A stretch of DNA of 64,000 nt, taken from the NCBI GenBank assembly GCA_015680685.1, contig MNCI01004504.1, positions 379,483 to 443,482 on the forward strand, read 5' to 3'. This stretch comes from Gnetum montanum (lineage: Eukaryota; Streptophyta; Gnetopsida; Gnetales; Gnetaceae). Numbering within the stretch: the stretch's first letter is position 1; the number at the start of each line of letters is the position of its first letter. The translations under genes were made by a program, and so were the position numbers. The notes under the pieces are model-generated. The model saw only the letters and a list, made by a program, of their open reading frames with translations, was not told the origin of the DNA and made no database searches. Below are positions 22,301 to 34,909 of the stretch, in pieces.

Positions 22301-24762
22301 TTAGTGTGCTTGTCACCTTGGAAATCGATGAATCTACCTTTAGTGATCTCTTTGGTATTCCTCTTGAGGGTATGATAATTGCTTCCAAACTAGGGAAGGA
22401 TGTGGGCCATCGAGAGGGGGTGGAAGAATGGCTAAATGCTTGTCGTGGTCATTCTGGATTCTCCTTAGACTAGTTACAGGATGCAAAGGCCAAGGATGTT
22501 TATCCATTGTTTCGACCTCAGGTATTGCCAAAGTTGTTATCACAAAAGAAGATCATCAACATTGAATAGGCATGGGCCATGAAAAAGGTCCTCATAGAGG
22601 ATGCTTAGTTCAATTGGGCTACTCACTTAGTCTTTGGGCTATGAGGGGAGGTCCTAAAACTCTGGAAAGACTTACTATGATATGCCATATGCATTTTTCA
22701 TTTTTTGTGGGATATCTAAGAAGGTTCATGGAGTTCCTATTGGTGTAGAAGGATTGATGATGGATGTGCCAAGACTCATCCTAGCTTTCTAAGTCTTGGG
22801 TGAAACTTATTTATCCCACCATGCAGGCTTAGGACCCACCAGAGAATGTTGGCGAATCATTATTCATTATCACTAAGCATTTTAGTGGTGTACACTATGC
22901 TTCCCTTAACAACATGGAGATTGAGCCCCAAGTTGCCCACAAGAACATTTAGAAGGCCAAGGATTTATGTGCTAAAGTTGATGGAGTAGCTAAAGTGAAG
23001 TTGAAGAGGCCTATTATTGAGGAGACAACACTAGTCATTGAGCAACCCACTAAAAGGAGGCTTGCCATTAAACTTGGTCAAGTGCATCATGTGATAGTAG
23101 GTACATTCTATGTTTTTCTTACATTTTTGTTTAAGTTATTTAGTGTTTACATTTCATGTTATATGGCTATGTTGTTGATTTGTTTTAGGAGAAATATGCT
23201 AAGTGGTTCTATGTCTTATCTTTGTTGTTCTTGTTGGTAAACAACAAGAATAGGTAGCCCAAGCAGTAGCAGTAGAGGTGGAGTAGAAGCACATAAAGGA
23301 GGAGTTTTTGCAGTGGCATGAGGATGAGGGGTTAGCCAATATTACATTGGATGACCTTGATACTATATTTGATGGTTCATAGCTAGGTGAACCCCTTGTT
23401 ATCATCTTCGATGACACCCTAGGTATTTATGAATTTCATTCCTATGTGTTGCATTTTATATCTTCATGCTCAAAGCTTGGTCTTAATTATATAGGCTACA
23501 GTTATGCATTTTGTAGCTCCTAAACCTCAGCTAGGTACCTCAACCTCTACATTCTACATGAAATCATGGGTGGAGGTCCCTTATAAAATGAAGTTCATGC
23601 ATGGGGTAGCGAAAGACATGATCGATTAGTTACAAAAGATTTCTCTTGATGTTGGTAAGAACCTTAGTTTATTTTTCTGTGTTTTTGTTGCTTCATATAG
23701 GTTTTATGGTTATGTGGTCTTAGTGGTTTAGAAGTTTTTTGGTTATTATTGTTGTTTACTATTTTTAATATAAATGTTTTGTTGTTATATTGCTTGTAGT
23801 ATCTAAAGTTGGATGGGATTTTGACCATGCAATGGAGATTAATGCATTACCTAGCCTACCACATGAGGTGGAGAATGTTTCATAGAAGTTGTATGAAAGT
23901 ACCAACATTCGAATGAGTTCCTATGGGGACGAGTTGTGGTGTTGGAAAGAAAAACTAAGAGACATGCTAAAGTAATTAAATCTCTAGGATCCTAAGGGAT
24001 TTGGGGAAGCCCAAGTGGCTAATAGGGACTCCTTGTGAACCAAGGAGATAACATGGACATGGTATTGGAATGCCATTCATGGTAAGGTTTCTCTTGCCAA
24101 GGAGGTCATGGAGTAGAAGTTGCAAATGGACTTATTGGCTTGCAAGACCAAGAAGTGGAGAGATTATTGTGCTTGGATCTTATAGTGAGGTTGAGCATAA
24201 AAAGACCATAAGAAGAAGTAAAAGGTAGATCATGAGGCCTATCTTAAGTGGTTGTAGGAGAAGTCTACCAAATGGTGTAAGTTAGAGCTTTTCATGAAGG
24301 GGACTCAAGTAAAGAATGTCTTCAAAATATTTGAAAGCTCTTTGATAGTGGCTGATTCCCCAACTCCTTAGGTCTTTACTACTTTTGGGAAGGTGACTAC
24401 CACTACATTTTTGTGGAAGCCACCCACATGAATTAATATCGATGAAAATAACATCTTGATAGGTGTTAATCTTGGGAAGGTGGATTGGGCCTACATGATC
24501 GAGGACCAAATCCTCCATTATCTAGAGGTTGGCCTTCGGAGCTTTCCCATAATGGATGCTACACTCAAGCCCTCCTAGGTTTTCTTATTTTATTTTATTT
24601 TAGCATGTTTTATTTTTAGTTTAATTTAATTTAATTAGATTTCATATTGTGTTGATTATTGATTAAACTTATATTATTATGTTATAGGTACTAGGTGACA
24701 ATGGTGGCCCTAGTGACAATGATGTTGGAGATGCTCCTCCAACCCCTCTGGTTGCACGTTAG
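19360..24762 (+). pseudogene. Antisense multi-exon gene of element B (unrecognised)
   Basis: A spliced gene of unknown function running against element B. Tentative exon 1 starts MSKRRASTRKNPTLEEVD (19360-19484), followed by a long T-rich intron. Later exons lie near 21050-21230, 21560-21855, 22045-23100, 23189-23422, 23495-23654, 23800-24578 and 24688-24762. Introns with GT-AG ends: 23101-23188, 23423-23494, 23655-23799, 24579-24687. The product would contain FSDLFGIPLEGMIIA-type and FNWATHLVFGL-type blocks, an acidic stretch, KFMHGVAKDMID, and a C-terminal DWAYMIEDQILHYLEVGL. The same blocks and intron positions recur in C (35245-39624), and the C-terminal half in E. Scattered stops, mostly single transitions, mark this copy as decayed. 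A remote link to plant-mobile-domain or antisense-ORF proteins of Tat elements is possible but unproven. Confidence 0.6.
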
Positions 24763-25050
24763 CATCATCCATTGATTATGCCTTTGGATATTTATATTTT
24801 TTTTGATGATTTTGGATGTTTTTACTAGTCTTAGCCTTTTGTTATTGTACTTATATTTATTTTACTTGTTGTTTGAACTTTTGTAGCACTATGTAACTAT
24901 GGCCATGTGTTATAGATGTTTTGAATATTGTCTTTAAAATTAAATTTTGTTTATACGTTTTAATATTATTAGTTTTATGTATGTTATACATGGCTATTAG
25001 TTATGAGCTCTCCACATGGTGCATCCATGCTCTGATAGTTATTGGTTTTG
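24763..25050. other. Spacer between antisense gene and protease of B
   Basis: The 3' flank of the antisense gene, T-rich, with AATTAAATTTTG-like stretches but no clear gene. The GGCC-type short repeats found at this place in C and E are not evident here. Confidence 0.4.
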
Positions 25051-26000
25051 GCCTCTTCTACCGTATTGAGTTTCCTGACTTTATAATTAATAGTTGGAAT
25101 GTTTTCTTGAAACTCCACTTTGAATTCTTATTATATGTCAACATTCTTGACTACCAAGATAATTGCACTATCACCATGGATGATTATTTTACCTCCATCA
25201 TAAGGTAGATGAATTTCTTGATGGATGAATAAGGAAACAACTCATAATGTAGCTAGCCAAGGCCTCCCTAAGATGAAGTTAAATCTTGGTGTCTTTTCCA
25301 TCACCAAGAAATTGGTTATTATGGGGAATTATTTCCCTGACATGAAGTCCAAAGAAATGGAACCTTTTATGACAACCTAAGATCCATTAAAGGATTTAAG
25401 GACAAAACTAGAGGTATATTACATGTGCTCCATTAGGCCCAAATGTTCAATAATGTATAGGATATTATGTTGGTGGCCATCCCATCATCCAAGTACATCC
25501 TATGTACCTTGTATTGGCCCACCCTTATCATTATGAAGAGAGGGGATTTGGTTCTCTTGCCATCCTAGGGATTGTTCTTGACCTAACTATCATGGAACAC
25601 TAGTACTGTTGACTTTGTTTCTTCCATTGGTGAAGGTGGTACCATTGCTACGTGAATGAACTTTTCACTAGCGGTGATGTTCTTACTAACAATAATAGAG
25701 GTCAAAATTTTCACTAATACTTCATGGTATGTAGGAGAGATCATAACTAGGTCATATAGGCTAAGGAATGTGTTCTTTTGTTTTAATGGTTGATTAAATT
25801 ATTCCATTGCATTGAGGAAGTCCTTATCGTTGATTGTTGGTTTCTCATTCTTATTGACTTTAAGTTCCTCCATGTGTCACAGGATGCAAATTTCATGTTT
25901 TAAGGGTTGTTTCTTGGCCTCTCTCCCCTTAGCTTATGGCTTGGGGTCTTCCCTTGTTTAACTTGTTGAAGTGGCTTGAGCATTAGAGCTCATTGGAATG
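25051..26000 (-). pseudogene. Element B protease relic
   Basis: A decayed retropepsin module on the minus strand. The active-site block reads VHRMYLDDGMATNIIS near 25455-25505, comparable to HVDDEATTNVIP in C, HMDKGTATNVIP in D and HINDGTTTNAIS in E. Downstream, the text around 25170-25320 closely parallels D at 53450-53620. Multiple stops and frameshifts are present. It lies directly after the antisense gene, with no RT between them. Confidence 0.6.
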
Positions 26001-28300
26001 CAAGAAATAGGGGTGGGTTTTGATAGGCCCCTCTCCTTCCATGCCTTGGACTTCTTGTTGTCTTGGTTTTGGGTTTTGGTATAAACTTATTATGTTGTTT
26101 ACTCAATGATTTCTTATTGTTGTGTTATGAAGTCATGGTGTTAACCACCATAGGAGGACATTGTTTAGTTATTGTTGTTAGTTTAGTTGTAGTGGAAAGG
26201 GGCACCCTGATCATGAAAGGCTTCTTGGGAGGCATCAGTGATCATACCCTTATAACAAAAAGGGACCTTGAACAAGATAAAGTTGAAGGACTCCTTTCAT
26301 TGTAAGGAGGTACCTAAATCATGAATGGATCCCATGCAGGTCTTTGATTATTGCTCACATTGAATACTACTATGGAAGATGAATTGTTGTTAGCATTCAA
26401 TGGGTCTTTGTAGACCTACATGGATTAGTTCTATAGTATAACTATGTTAGAGGAATCAAGGACCAAGTTCCCATTGTCTACCATCTTTTACAAGTAATCC
26501 TTGAGGGCTAAGTAGAAGTTAGTATGATGACCTAGTAGTTGATGATAATGGTAGAAACGGTCAAGATTGAAGTACTTAAGCATCGATGGGTCATCCTTGG
26601 TTGTAAGAGTGGGATTATTTGTGATTTTTCATAGCCTATTATGCCTCTTATGAGCATTCAAGATCATCTTTTTATATTTGATTCTTCCTCTCTTTCACAA
26701 GTGATCATGGAATCTAGATGGTTTTAGCGATAGCCTAGTGTACTTCAATTGATATTTCCTTTTAAAATTTTGCCTCATGTTGCCTAATGTAGAGGCCCAA
26801 GATGTTGATGATTGATTGTTGGTAGGGGCCTTGGGTTGTTTCATTTTGGACCCCTACTTAGTTTTAGTCTCTTTGGCCATGGTGGCCATGACTACATTTT
26901 TTTGCCTCTCCTTCTCTTTATTTTTCCGAGCATGTTGGTTCTTATATGCCACATAGGCAAGCTCATGATTGGCCTCAACAACATCCTCTATGTTCTTAGC
27001 TTGTGAAAAAGATTAGCTGAGTGACTATGGATCTACATAGTAGATCTTGGACTTAATAAAGTTATTAACCTCCTCCTTGAATATAGTGAGAAGGTGGGTT
27101 TTAGCTATGAGTTTAGGAATCTCATTTAGAAGAGCATTTTGTCATTATATGAACTTTTGTATGAGTTCAAGGAGTCACTACTTGACCTTCATTAATTAGT
27201 CAAGAGTCATGTTAGGTTTTAAATTATATTTAAAATAGTTAACAAACTATGATACTAAGTCTTTAAGCAAAAATATAGATCCTTTTGGTAATGCATAGTA
27301 CTAGTCCAAGGCTTTTCCAATAAGGAACATAGGGAAGATGTGCACTATGGTGTGTGGCCACACTTATAACAATAAAAAATTAGAACGAAAGGTAATAAAG
27401 TGAGTGTTAGGATTACCTTCACTATTATACTTAGTGAATTGAAGAAGGGGAATGCTTAGGTAAATATTTATTTGTGGGATAGTAGGATGAATAGGATCAT
27501 CTTGATAGAAGTCCATGATTTTTATTGTCTATGTTGTTGAAGCTTTAAGATTTTGTAACTCTTTTATAAGGTCTTGGATCATCTAGAAGGCCTAATCCTA
27601 GCCTTGAAATATTCTTGTTAGTTGTGTCATGAGTTGAGAGGCTTGTGACCTGGTGATGGACTACAACACAGAAGGGAGAGGCTTGGTCATCATGGCTGTA
27701 GGAAAAATGAATAGTGAGAATGAGGTTTACGTTGGTATCTAGGGAACAAAAAGGAATAATGGTATGTGGGATCCTTGTGTAACTTGGGGTTCCATTGTGG
27801 GTCCCACTAGCATAGAGAATGGATGAGTGGTGGTTATGGCCACTAGTGATGGTTGTATGAATCAAGGTTTCATAGCAAAAGGTATGAAAGAGAAAAGAAG
27901 CATTGTTTGGGGCACAGAATGTGCCTAGTGGATTGCTATGATAGGTGTCAACCCAAACATGGAAGGGTACATAGGATATGAAGGTTGAGGCACTTGTTCC
28001 ATGGAAGCGACTTAAGAGGCTAAAGTAGGTGTAATGGTTTGGGAAGTTGACTATCAGAAGAGGCTTCCTATAAAGTCTTTGGGTTTAGGCTCAGAATCTA
28101 ACTCTACATGCTCTTCATGTTGGCTTTCTAAACTAAGCTTATCACTTTGTTTATCCATCTTAATTAGTTGAGATAGTATATGTGTATGAGTATCATTAAG
28201 TGGTATTTGGTCATAGGAGGAGGGTATGTACTCCTTCCCATTTCAGTGAATTAGGTCATATTCACATTTAGCTTTAGCCTCCATTCATGGAATGAGAAGG
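26001..28300 (-). pseudogene. Element B gag relic
   Basis: Decayed Gag on the minus strand, collinear with element D (54060-56237). Near-identical stretches include TTGGGTTGTTTnATTTTGGA (26825 versus 55138) and CATCTTGATAGAA (27500 versus 55808). The gag core corresponds to the C segment at 41976-42662. Stops are frequent and no usable frame remains. The N-terminal part (27500-28300) is Thr/Ser/Pro-rich as in C. Confidence 0.6.
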
Positions 28301-29214
28301 CTAGCTTGGATTTTGGCATAAATGAAGCTATAGTGATCTTCATTTATGACCACAAAATTTAGGCTTTATCCCCTAATCCTGAGTGATTGTGTATGCTAAG
28401 CTATAACAAGGCCTTTTGAGTCATACACCCTTAAAACATCTTGATTGTATGTCATATCAATCAAGTTATGGGGAAAAATGATTGATTGGCTAAAAGACAT
28501 AATCACTTATTCAAATTTGGTTTAAAAAATTTTATAATTAATTAATAAAAATTCTAGCAAGTGGAACTATCCAAGGTGTAAGAGGGTATGGCTAAAAAAT
28601 GTTGTAAACTGCAACTCCAAGTGGAGTGTAAGTTGCTATGATAGGGGCATGTATTGTACTTGAGAAAAATATAATTGTTTTAATGTTGAAAAGATGAACT
28701 ATGTTGGCTTTACTAGTAGGGGCTATGCTGGAGGGGGGAAATGGGATAAGCTATTATAATTCTCTTACCCACTAGCACTATGTTGGGGCTCCCCCTCTTG
28801 GTAGGAACAATGCTTGTATTGAGAAAAAATGAATTAAAATTTTTGTGTTTTTTAAAAAGTTATGTTTTTTGAGAAGGATCAATGTTGGCTTTGCTAGAAA
28901 ATTTCATAGTAGGAGGCTTGGGTAATTGAAATAGAGCAATGTTGGCTTTTAGAACACACAAAGGCAGGTACCACTAACAACTACATTGGTTTCAATAAGT
29001 CCAACAACTACTATGAAAATTTTTCTAAAATCCAAATTACTTGTACCCACAATGCTATGTTTTAGTGGCAAGGAAATGGATGGCAGCATTGGTTTTTTGT
29101 TACAGAAAATTTTTTAGTAAAATCCAAAGAATTTTGGTATAAACTCAAAGTTTTCTAACTTGCAAAAATATCTGTAACAATGGTGAAATAGTATTGAACA
29201 TAGAATTTGGGTGA
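28301..29214 (-). other. Leader region of element B
   Basis: Non-coding DNA between the gag N-terminus and PBS. Short motifs of the type AATGTTGGCTTTnCTAG recur near 28690, 28870 and 28935, reminiscent of the GTTGGCC cores elsewhere in this family. No gene is seen. Confidence 0.45.
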
Positions 29215-29233
29215 AGCCTTTCTTCTAGCACCA
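29215..29233 (-). other. Primer binding site of element B
   Basis: Read on the minus strand: TGGTGCTAGAAGAAAGGCTT. It matches the PBS of C (TGGCGCTAGAAGGAGGGCC) and E (TAGTGCTAGAAGGAGGGCC) except for transitions and one other change. The tRNA was not identified. It sits next to an LTR end. Confidence 0.65.
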
Positions 29234-30790
29234 AAACCTACTATACCTAAAAAATTCAATTGCTGGAAAAGTAAAAATTTTAGGTGCAAAACAGTTTTAA
29301 TGTTGGATCCCAAGAGACTCTTAGAAAGAGGATCCAAGGCACCCTGGACGATCTTGTTGATCACCCAGGGACTTCAGATGTGTAAGCAAGAATAAAAAAA
29401 TGGTAGTATAAAAATAAATAATAATGCACATAATGAAATTATAACAACTTGCACAATAAACAAACTACAATCTTTATTACAATACAAATATTGGAAAGAG
29501 AGAGTTCAAAGAAAGAGTACAAGTGGTGCCTAAATGCACAAGGGGTTTGCTTTGATGGAGTCTAAAGCTTGTTAAAGATAGTACTTTCATATGCTACTAT
29601 TAGCTCCATGGTCTAGGTGCTACTCAACTCCTAAAACTAAAACTCTTTGCTAGTTTAGGCATGGGTGTGTTTCTTTTTGGACCTTGACCTCTCACTGGAG
29701 TGCTTAGAGATGGTCAATTTATAGCTGAAGCGATTGCAAAGTAGTTGTGGTGCCATTTTTTTAGGCACTTGTCCCTTGGAGGAATTTTTTTTGACACCTT
29801 TTGTTGCACACCCACGTTCACTTGGAGACAACCTTGTCGTCACTATAGGATAGGTGTTTCCTCCTCAAGATGAGTTGTGTTACATCCATGTGGGGCTTTG
29901 ACTTGCCTGTAGAGGCTTCCTATGGAACAAGTTGTGTTACATTTGTCATGGGGTTGGTGATTAGGGATGTGAAAGGGCTTTATGTATATTAGGGAAACTT
30001 GCAAAGAAGTTGTTGAAAGTTGTAAGTATAGGAATGATGATTAAGTTGGCTAAAGAGAGAGTAGAATATGCACTCTTAAGTAGATAGGTTGATCAAAGTG
30101 GGTACTTTGGAACAATGTAGTATCTCACTCTTGTGGTAGAACACATTTAGGAACAACGGCATCTTGGCTTTTATCCTGTAAATGCAATAGAGAAGAAACC
30201 AAAAAATCCAGCCATCGAGTGAAGTGAGGGCAAAGTCCTGTTTGCTTGGGACACTACCAGGGTGGCAAGTGTTGTGTCTAATGTGTGCAATGTCCAAAGT
30301 AGGAAGGCGAGTGCAGGCTTTGGCATCGGCAAGCTAGAAAGTTTCAATGGCTGCACCAGAAATGAGCATTGAAAAGGCTAGGAGTGATGATGATGCAAGC
30401 ACTCAGGAATCCCTACCAAAGGCAAGCATCATAACATCCAGCTATAAAGTGAGAGGCCTAATAGCTGAATGATTTTTTGGACTTCAATGATGGCAAGGGC
30501 TAGAGGATGGCAACATTGTGGTTGGGCCACAATAGTGCTAGGACTCTAGCAGTAGGTGCTGACAATGAGAGCTATGACCAAGATGATTGGCAGTGGTAGG
30601 GAGAGCTTCAAAAGGTCATCAAGATGTCAAAAAACATCTTTGGAAGATCAGTAAGATGCCAAGGATGATGACACTACATGTGTCCTAAAGGATTTTTCCT
30701 TGACGATGTGAACTTCATTTTGGAACTACAACATCTCACCCCATATTGTCTAGGAGGCTTGAAGATGTGTGCACTTGCTTGTTCATAATG
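29234..30790 (-). repeat. 5' LTR of element B (outer border uncertain)
   Basis: The first 400 bp next to the PBS align with the LTR at 15960-16395 (same strand). A TATA-like CAGCTATAAATTG lies on the minus strand near 29715-29727. Beyond about 29700 the match to the other B LTR is lost, so the U3 may belong to a different subfamily or to the 3' LTR of element C. The border at 30790 is only where the next repeat cluster begins. Confidence 0.45.
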
Positions 30791-31140
30791 TTACATGTGT
30801 GAACCAGGAGGTATTACACTATGAGCCCAGTTTAAGGTCTTGGTAGACCATCGAATGTGCTAGTTTAAGGTCCCAGCAGACCATGATATGCTAGTTTAAG
30901 ATCCCAGTAGACCATTGTACTAGTTTAATGTTGCAGTGGACGAGGGATGGCTAGTTTAAGATCATAGTGGACCATGCTGTGGGTGCTAGTTTTATGTCAT
31001 GGCCCAAAGATGTGCTGTGCTAGTTTTACATCATAGCGGACGATCTGTGCCAGTTTTATGTTGTAGAAAGTGTGTTGTGCTAGTTTATAGTCATAGCGGA
31101 CTATTTGTGCTAGTTTTATATCATAGCAAACATTCTTCTT
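30790..31140. repeat. Short hairpin-like repeat cluster downstream of integrase
   Basis: About nine imperfect copies of CTAGTTTAAGGTCnnnnnnGACCAT, each with a GGTC...GACC inverted repeat, spaced roughly 30-45 bp. Examples start near 30828, 30862, 30892, 30923 and 30952. The cluster follows the integrase C-terminus of C directly and resembles clusters at 34725-34880, 39770-39935, 52795-52920 and 62395-62640. Confidence 0.8.
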
Positions 31141-31164
31141 ACCTCGCTCCACTTTTAGTGTGAT

Positions 31165-32200
31165 CCTGCATATTAAGCGTAGTATGGATTCAAGTACAAG
31201 TGGTTGATGAGATTTGTGAACTCATTGCCATCTATGTCAGCCAACCTGAATGCCCCATTTTCATAGGATTTTGTGACTATAAAAGGGCCTTCCCAGTTGG
31301 CTGAGAATTTGCTCATAGGCTCACAAAGGGCCTTGAGGACTAGGTCCCCCTTCTTGATCGATCATTAGTGTAAATTGTAGTGATGTTTTTGCCATTTCTT
31401 GTCTTGGTACCATTCGATGTGGCTAAGTGTTTGGGCGCACTCCTCCTCTATAGAGTCAAGATCAATGATCCTTGACTCATTATTTTAAGCCTCATCCATG
31501 ACATTTGAAAGGATAATTCAAAGTGATGGAAACTACAATTCAAGAGGTAACACCACTTTAGATCCATATACAAGATTATATGGAGTCTTACTTATAGTTG
31601 TTTTGCATGTTGTGCGATAAGCCCAGAGCACGTAGAGGATTTGCTCATGCCATCGCCTTTTGCTGCTACTAAGCATCTTTTTCAAAAGGTTGATGATGAC
31701 TTTGTTGGTTACCTCTACTTTACCATTTGCCTTGGGGTAGTGTGGCAATGAGAAAGAATGTTTGATCCCTAGATTTTCACAAAAGGCTTTAGTTTCTACG
31801 CTACTAAATGATGGCCCTTTGTTAGTGAAAATAGTCATGGGAAGGCCAAATTGTATCACTATGTTTTCGAGAATGAAGTTGAAAACTTGTTGGGACGTGG
31901 TCTTTCTGAGGGGAATAGCCTCTACCCATTTTGTAAAGTATTCATTTATGGTAATAATGAAACTATGCCTTGTAGAAGATTTAGGTATAATGGGTCCTAT
32001 GATGTTTAGTCCCCAATGTTGGAAAGGCCATGTGATCTATGTGGTATGTAATTTAGTAGGTGATACGTGTATAAGGTTTCCATGGCATTGACACACATTG
32101 CATGTTCTTACCTTGGCAACACAATCACATTCCATGCAAGGCTAGTAGTAGCCTAGACATCTAATTTTTGCTGCCATAGCCCTAGGAGCTATGTGCCCTC
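31165..32200 (-). pseudogene. Element C integrase
   Basis: Ty3/gypsy integrase, the enzyme that inserts element DNA, at the C-terminal end of pol. A zinc-finger remnant with CNVCQCHG-like text lies near 32090-32110, then WGLNIIGPI, ITINEYFTKWVEAI, TIFTNKGPSFSS, GIKHSFSLPHYPKANGKVE (open frame 31533-31859), and a C-terminal GDLVLKALCEP ... NWEGPFIV ... LYLNPYY block to about 31165. Two catalytic Asp positions (LDIIGP-type and TDNG-type) read Asn, each explained by one transition, so it would be inactive. The Glu of GKVE is present. Confidence 0.8.
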
Positions 32201-32366
32201 CACATAATCCCTCATGGACTTGATCCACAATTTTTTGTGCTTCATTCTCACTAACACAAGCTAGTAATATCCCATCATAAGAGCATTTGCATAGAGTGTT
32301 GCCTCCTACGAGAACATATTGCCAGGCTCATTTTCATAGTGCTTCCCTTTGGGTGGGTGTCAAGTT

Positions 32367-32990
32367 TCATGGGGGTTCACCATGTTGGAGGTATGCTTTA
32401 ATGTTGTCATACCATTCTTGAGTATCCGTTTCACTTATAGATGTGATGTGTATCATGTGAATGATGGGATCAGTGCATTCCACTATTGAAGTAGGCAAGG
32501 TAACAAACATATGTGATGGCATGCTTAGTGCTAACATGGCTAATGCATCTACTATAGTGTTTTCATTGTGACGCATATGTTGGACATCTAAGGTTGTGAA
32601 CTACTTTAGCAAGTACTTGGCCAAATCACAGTAAGGTTGTAGATGTTGTGCTTTGCAAGCGTATACCTCTGTTACTTGGTTAACAACTAGTTGTGAGTCA
32701 CCTCAAATTGATAATCTTTGGATCCCCAACTCTCGGGCTGCTAAGATGCCCCTAAGGAGACCCTCGTATTCCACTACATTGTTTGTACAAAGGAATGTGA
32801 AGTGATATGCGAAAGGTCAAATCTCCCCAAAGGGGAATGTGGGAACCATAGCAGCACTACTACTTTGTGTAGTTGAAGCCCCGTCAAAGTGGAGAATGGC
32901 TTCAAAGTCTATTGGTACTGGGCTTATGCTATTGACATGTTCATCTGGGAACTCAGGTTCTATCACTATTTGGTCATTGATAGGCAAAAT
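32367..32990 (-). pseudogene. Element C second (archaeal-type) RNase H
   Basis: A second RNase H domain between the Ty3-type RNase H and integrase, the hallmark of Tat/Ogre-lineage elements. Blocks in order: LHFDGAS (near 32885), NNVVEYEGLLRGILAARELG (near 32740-32795), GDSQLVVNQVTE (near 32690), HNENTIVDALAML (near 32540-32575). The DEDD catalytic residues are all readable. A few stops (for example just before GDSQ) break the frame, so this copy is not translatable as it stands. Confidence 0.75.
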
Positions 32991-32999
32991 TGTAAGTTG

Positions 33000-34301
33000 T
33001 GTAGCTATAGCTTGACCTTTTACCGACGGTTGTGCTACATAGTGTAAGTCAAATTCTGCAGTTATGGCCTTCCATCGGGCTATCCTACTACTTTTTTGTA
33101 TCTTGGTTATAATAGCCTAAAGTATGTTATTCTTGAAAATAATGTTTACTTGGCTACAAAACAAGTAATGCCTCCATTTATTAAGTGCACATACTAGAGC
33201 AAGACAATTTTTCTCTACTTCGTTGTATTTGGCTTCATAGGCTATCAAGGCATGGCTCATGTAATAGATCAGGATTTTGGAACTGTCATTCCTCTTTTGA
33301 TAAAGCAAGGCAATGTTAGACATGTCTAAGGTGGAAAGGTAAATGTAAAATGGCTTGTCTTTTTGTGGAGGGTAAATAGTGGGGATATGGACAAGCTCTT
33401 TCTTTAAGCTATCAAAAGCTTCTTGACATTGGTTGGTCCATTCAAAGTTGACACCCTTTTTAAGCAAATGTTGCATTGGGTGCAACTTGTTGATTAACCT
33501 TTCAATGAATCTCCTTATGAATTGTACCCTGCCTTGTAGCCCACATAACTCCTTAAGGTTTGTAGGTGATGCTAAGTTAATGATAACTTTAACTTTATTA
33601 GGGTCTACACGTATCCCCATTTCTAACACTACAAAGCCTAACATGCATCCATTTTTGACTTCGAAAACACATTTTCTAGGATTGAGACGAAGTTCATGCC
33701 TATGAAAATGCTGGAGGACCAAGTTTAGGTCATTTGCACAGTCATTAGCCTTTTCAAACTTAACAGCTATATCATCCATGTAATCATTTAGCTTCTCTAA
33801 AAGGTAATCATTAAAGATGTAGGTCATCACCCATTGGTACGTTGCTCCTGCATTCTTTAGCCCAAAGGGCATCATGGTGTAGCAAAAGGTTCCCCAGGGG
33901 GTTATGAAAGTAGTTGTTAGCTGATGTTCTGAGTTTATGCGAATTTGGTTATAGCCTAAAAACCCATCCATAAAGGATAGTAAGGCATGACTAGCTATAG
34001 TATCGATAAGTTGGTTGATGCTAGGCAATGGGAAATTGTCCTTAATCATTGCCTTGTTTAGATCTCATAAGTCTATACAAATTTGTATACCTCCTATTTT
34101 CTTAGAAGCTATAATGATGTTTGACAAAAATTTCAAATAATCAACCACCCGGATGAACCCAACTTGGTAAATTTTGGTGATTTCACTATGTACAGCTAAT
34201 GTGATCTCTAGTTTGATCTTGCGAGCTTTTTGTTTAACCGCCTTGACACATGGGTCTAGTATGATGTTGTGTTGTATAATACGTGGGTCTAAGCCTAACA
34301 T
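33000..34301 (-). pseudogene. Element C reverse transcriptase and Ty3-type RNase H
   Basis: Ty3/gypsy reverse transcriptase. Two open segments (34301-34065 and 34049-33117) are in the same frame, separated by a single stop. Motifs: MLGLDPRIIQHNI, KIGGIQICIDL, DNFPLPSINQLID, FMDGFLGYNQI, TPWGTFCYTMMPFGLKNAGA, and the catalytic NDYMDDIAVK. The connection and RNase H text follows (GVNFEWTNQCQEAFDSLK; YMSHALIAYEAKYNEVEKNC), with degenerate RNase H residues. This is the only RT in the window. It lies on the same strand as gag-pro of C but about 5.9 kb from it, with the antisense gene between. Confidence 0.85.
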
Positions 34302-34720
34302 ATCTTTTTATGACCATGCAAACACTTTGGCATTGTCATTGAGGACTCTAGTAATGAGCTAACTTTTAGTGTTCTTGCCTTCCCTCTAGATGTAGTCATG
34401 GGGATTTCGACAAGGGGATCCTCAATTACATCACTAGCCTCTAAATCTAGGGCCTAGACTAGGTGTTCGGGCTAGTCTAGGGGTATTTCTAAGGATGCTA
34501 TGTAGGTGTCATAAGAGGATGGTTCAAAGCCTACCAACTCTATGTCCAAGCATCTTGTAAGTTTTCCATGGGGCCCTATCAGAATTAAGGGTGAATGGAG
34601 ATCATCATGTTTAGTCATTATTTCAAGCAACCTATGCCAATATGCAAACACACAAAGTTAAGTGATACTTGCTTAAGACGACAACATGTAATGAATATAT
34701 GCAAAGCAATGATGCAACAT
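34302..34720 (-). pseudogene. Element C linker upstream of RT
   Basis: Minus-strand text of the type SMTMPKCLHGHKKICWTIRP, with acidic stretches before it, corresponds to the usual linker before Tat RT (KDMPGLDP context). It is broken by stops. No separate gene. Confidence 0.45.
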
Positions 34721-34724
34721 GAAA

Positions 34725-34880
34725 GATTTGCCAGTTTAAGGTCTTGGTGGACCGTAACCATACAAAATTGTAAGTCAAGGTTGCCAATTTAAGGTCGTAG
34801 CAGACCGTTATTGTGTTTAAGATGTAAAGGAAATTCTAAAATTTCCAGTTTAAGGTTGTAGTGGACTATAACCATTCCAC
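34725..34880. repeat. Hairpin-like repeat cluster upstream of RT
   Basis: Three copies of CAGTTTAAGGTCnnnGnGGACCGT-type units at about 34732, 34783 and 34848. They are nearly identical to the cluster behind the integrase at 30790-31140 (AAGGTCTTGGTRGACC in both), so matching clusters bracket the RT-integrase module. Confidence 0.8.
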
Positions 34881-34909
34881 ATTGTAAAAAAATGAAGTGA
34901 AACTTTTAG

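Noticed and set aside
27545-27865. 106-codon Thr/His-rich minus-strand frame as a separate gene
   Set aside because: It is collinear with the N-terminal Gag region of D and C and is part of the decayed B gag.
30790-31140. CRISPR-like regularly spaced repeats
   Set aside because: Units are imperfect, spacers are short and irregular, and the setting is a plant retrotransposon; CRISPR arrays are prokaryotic.
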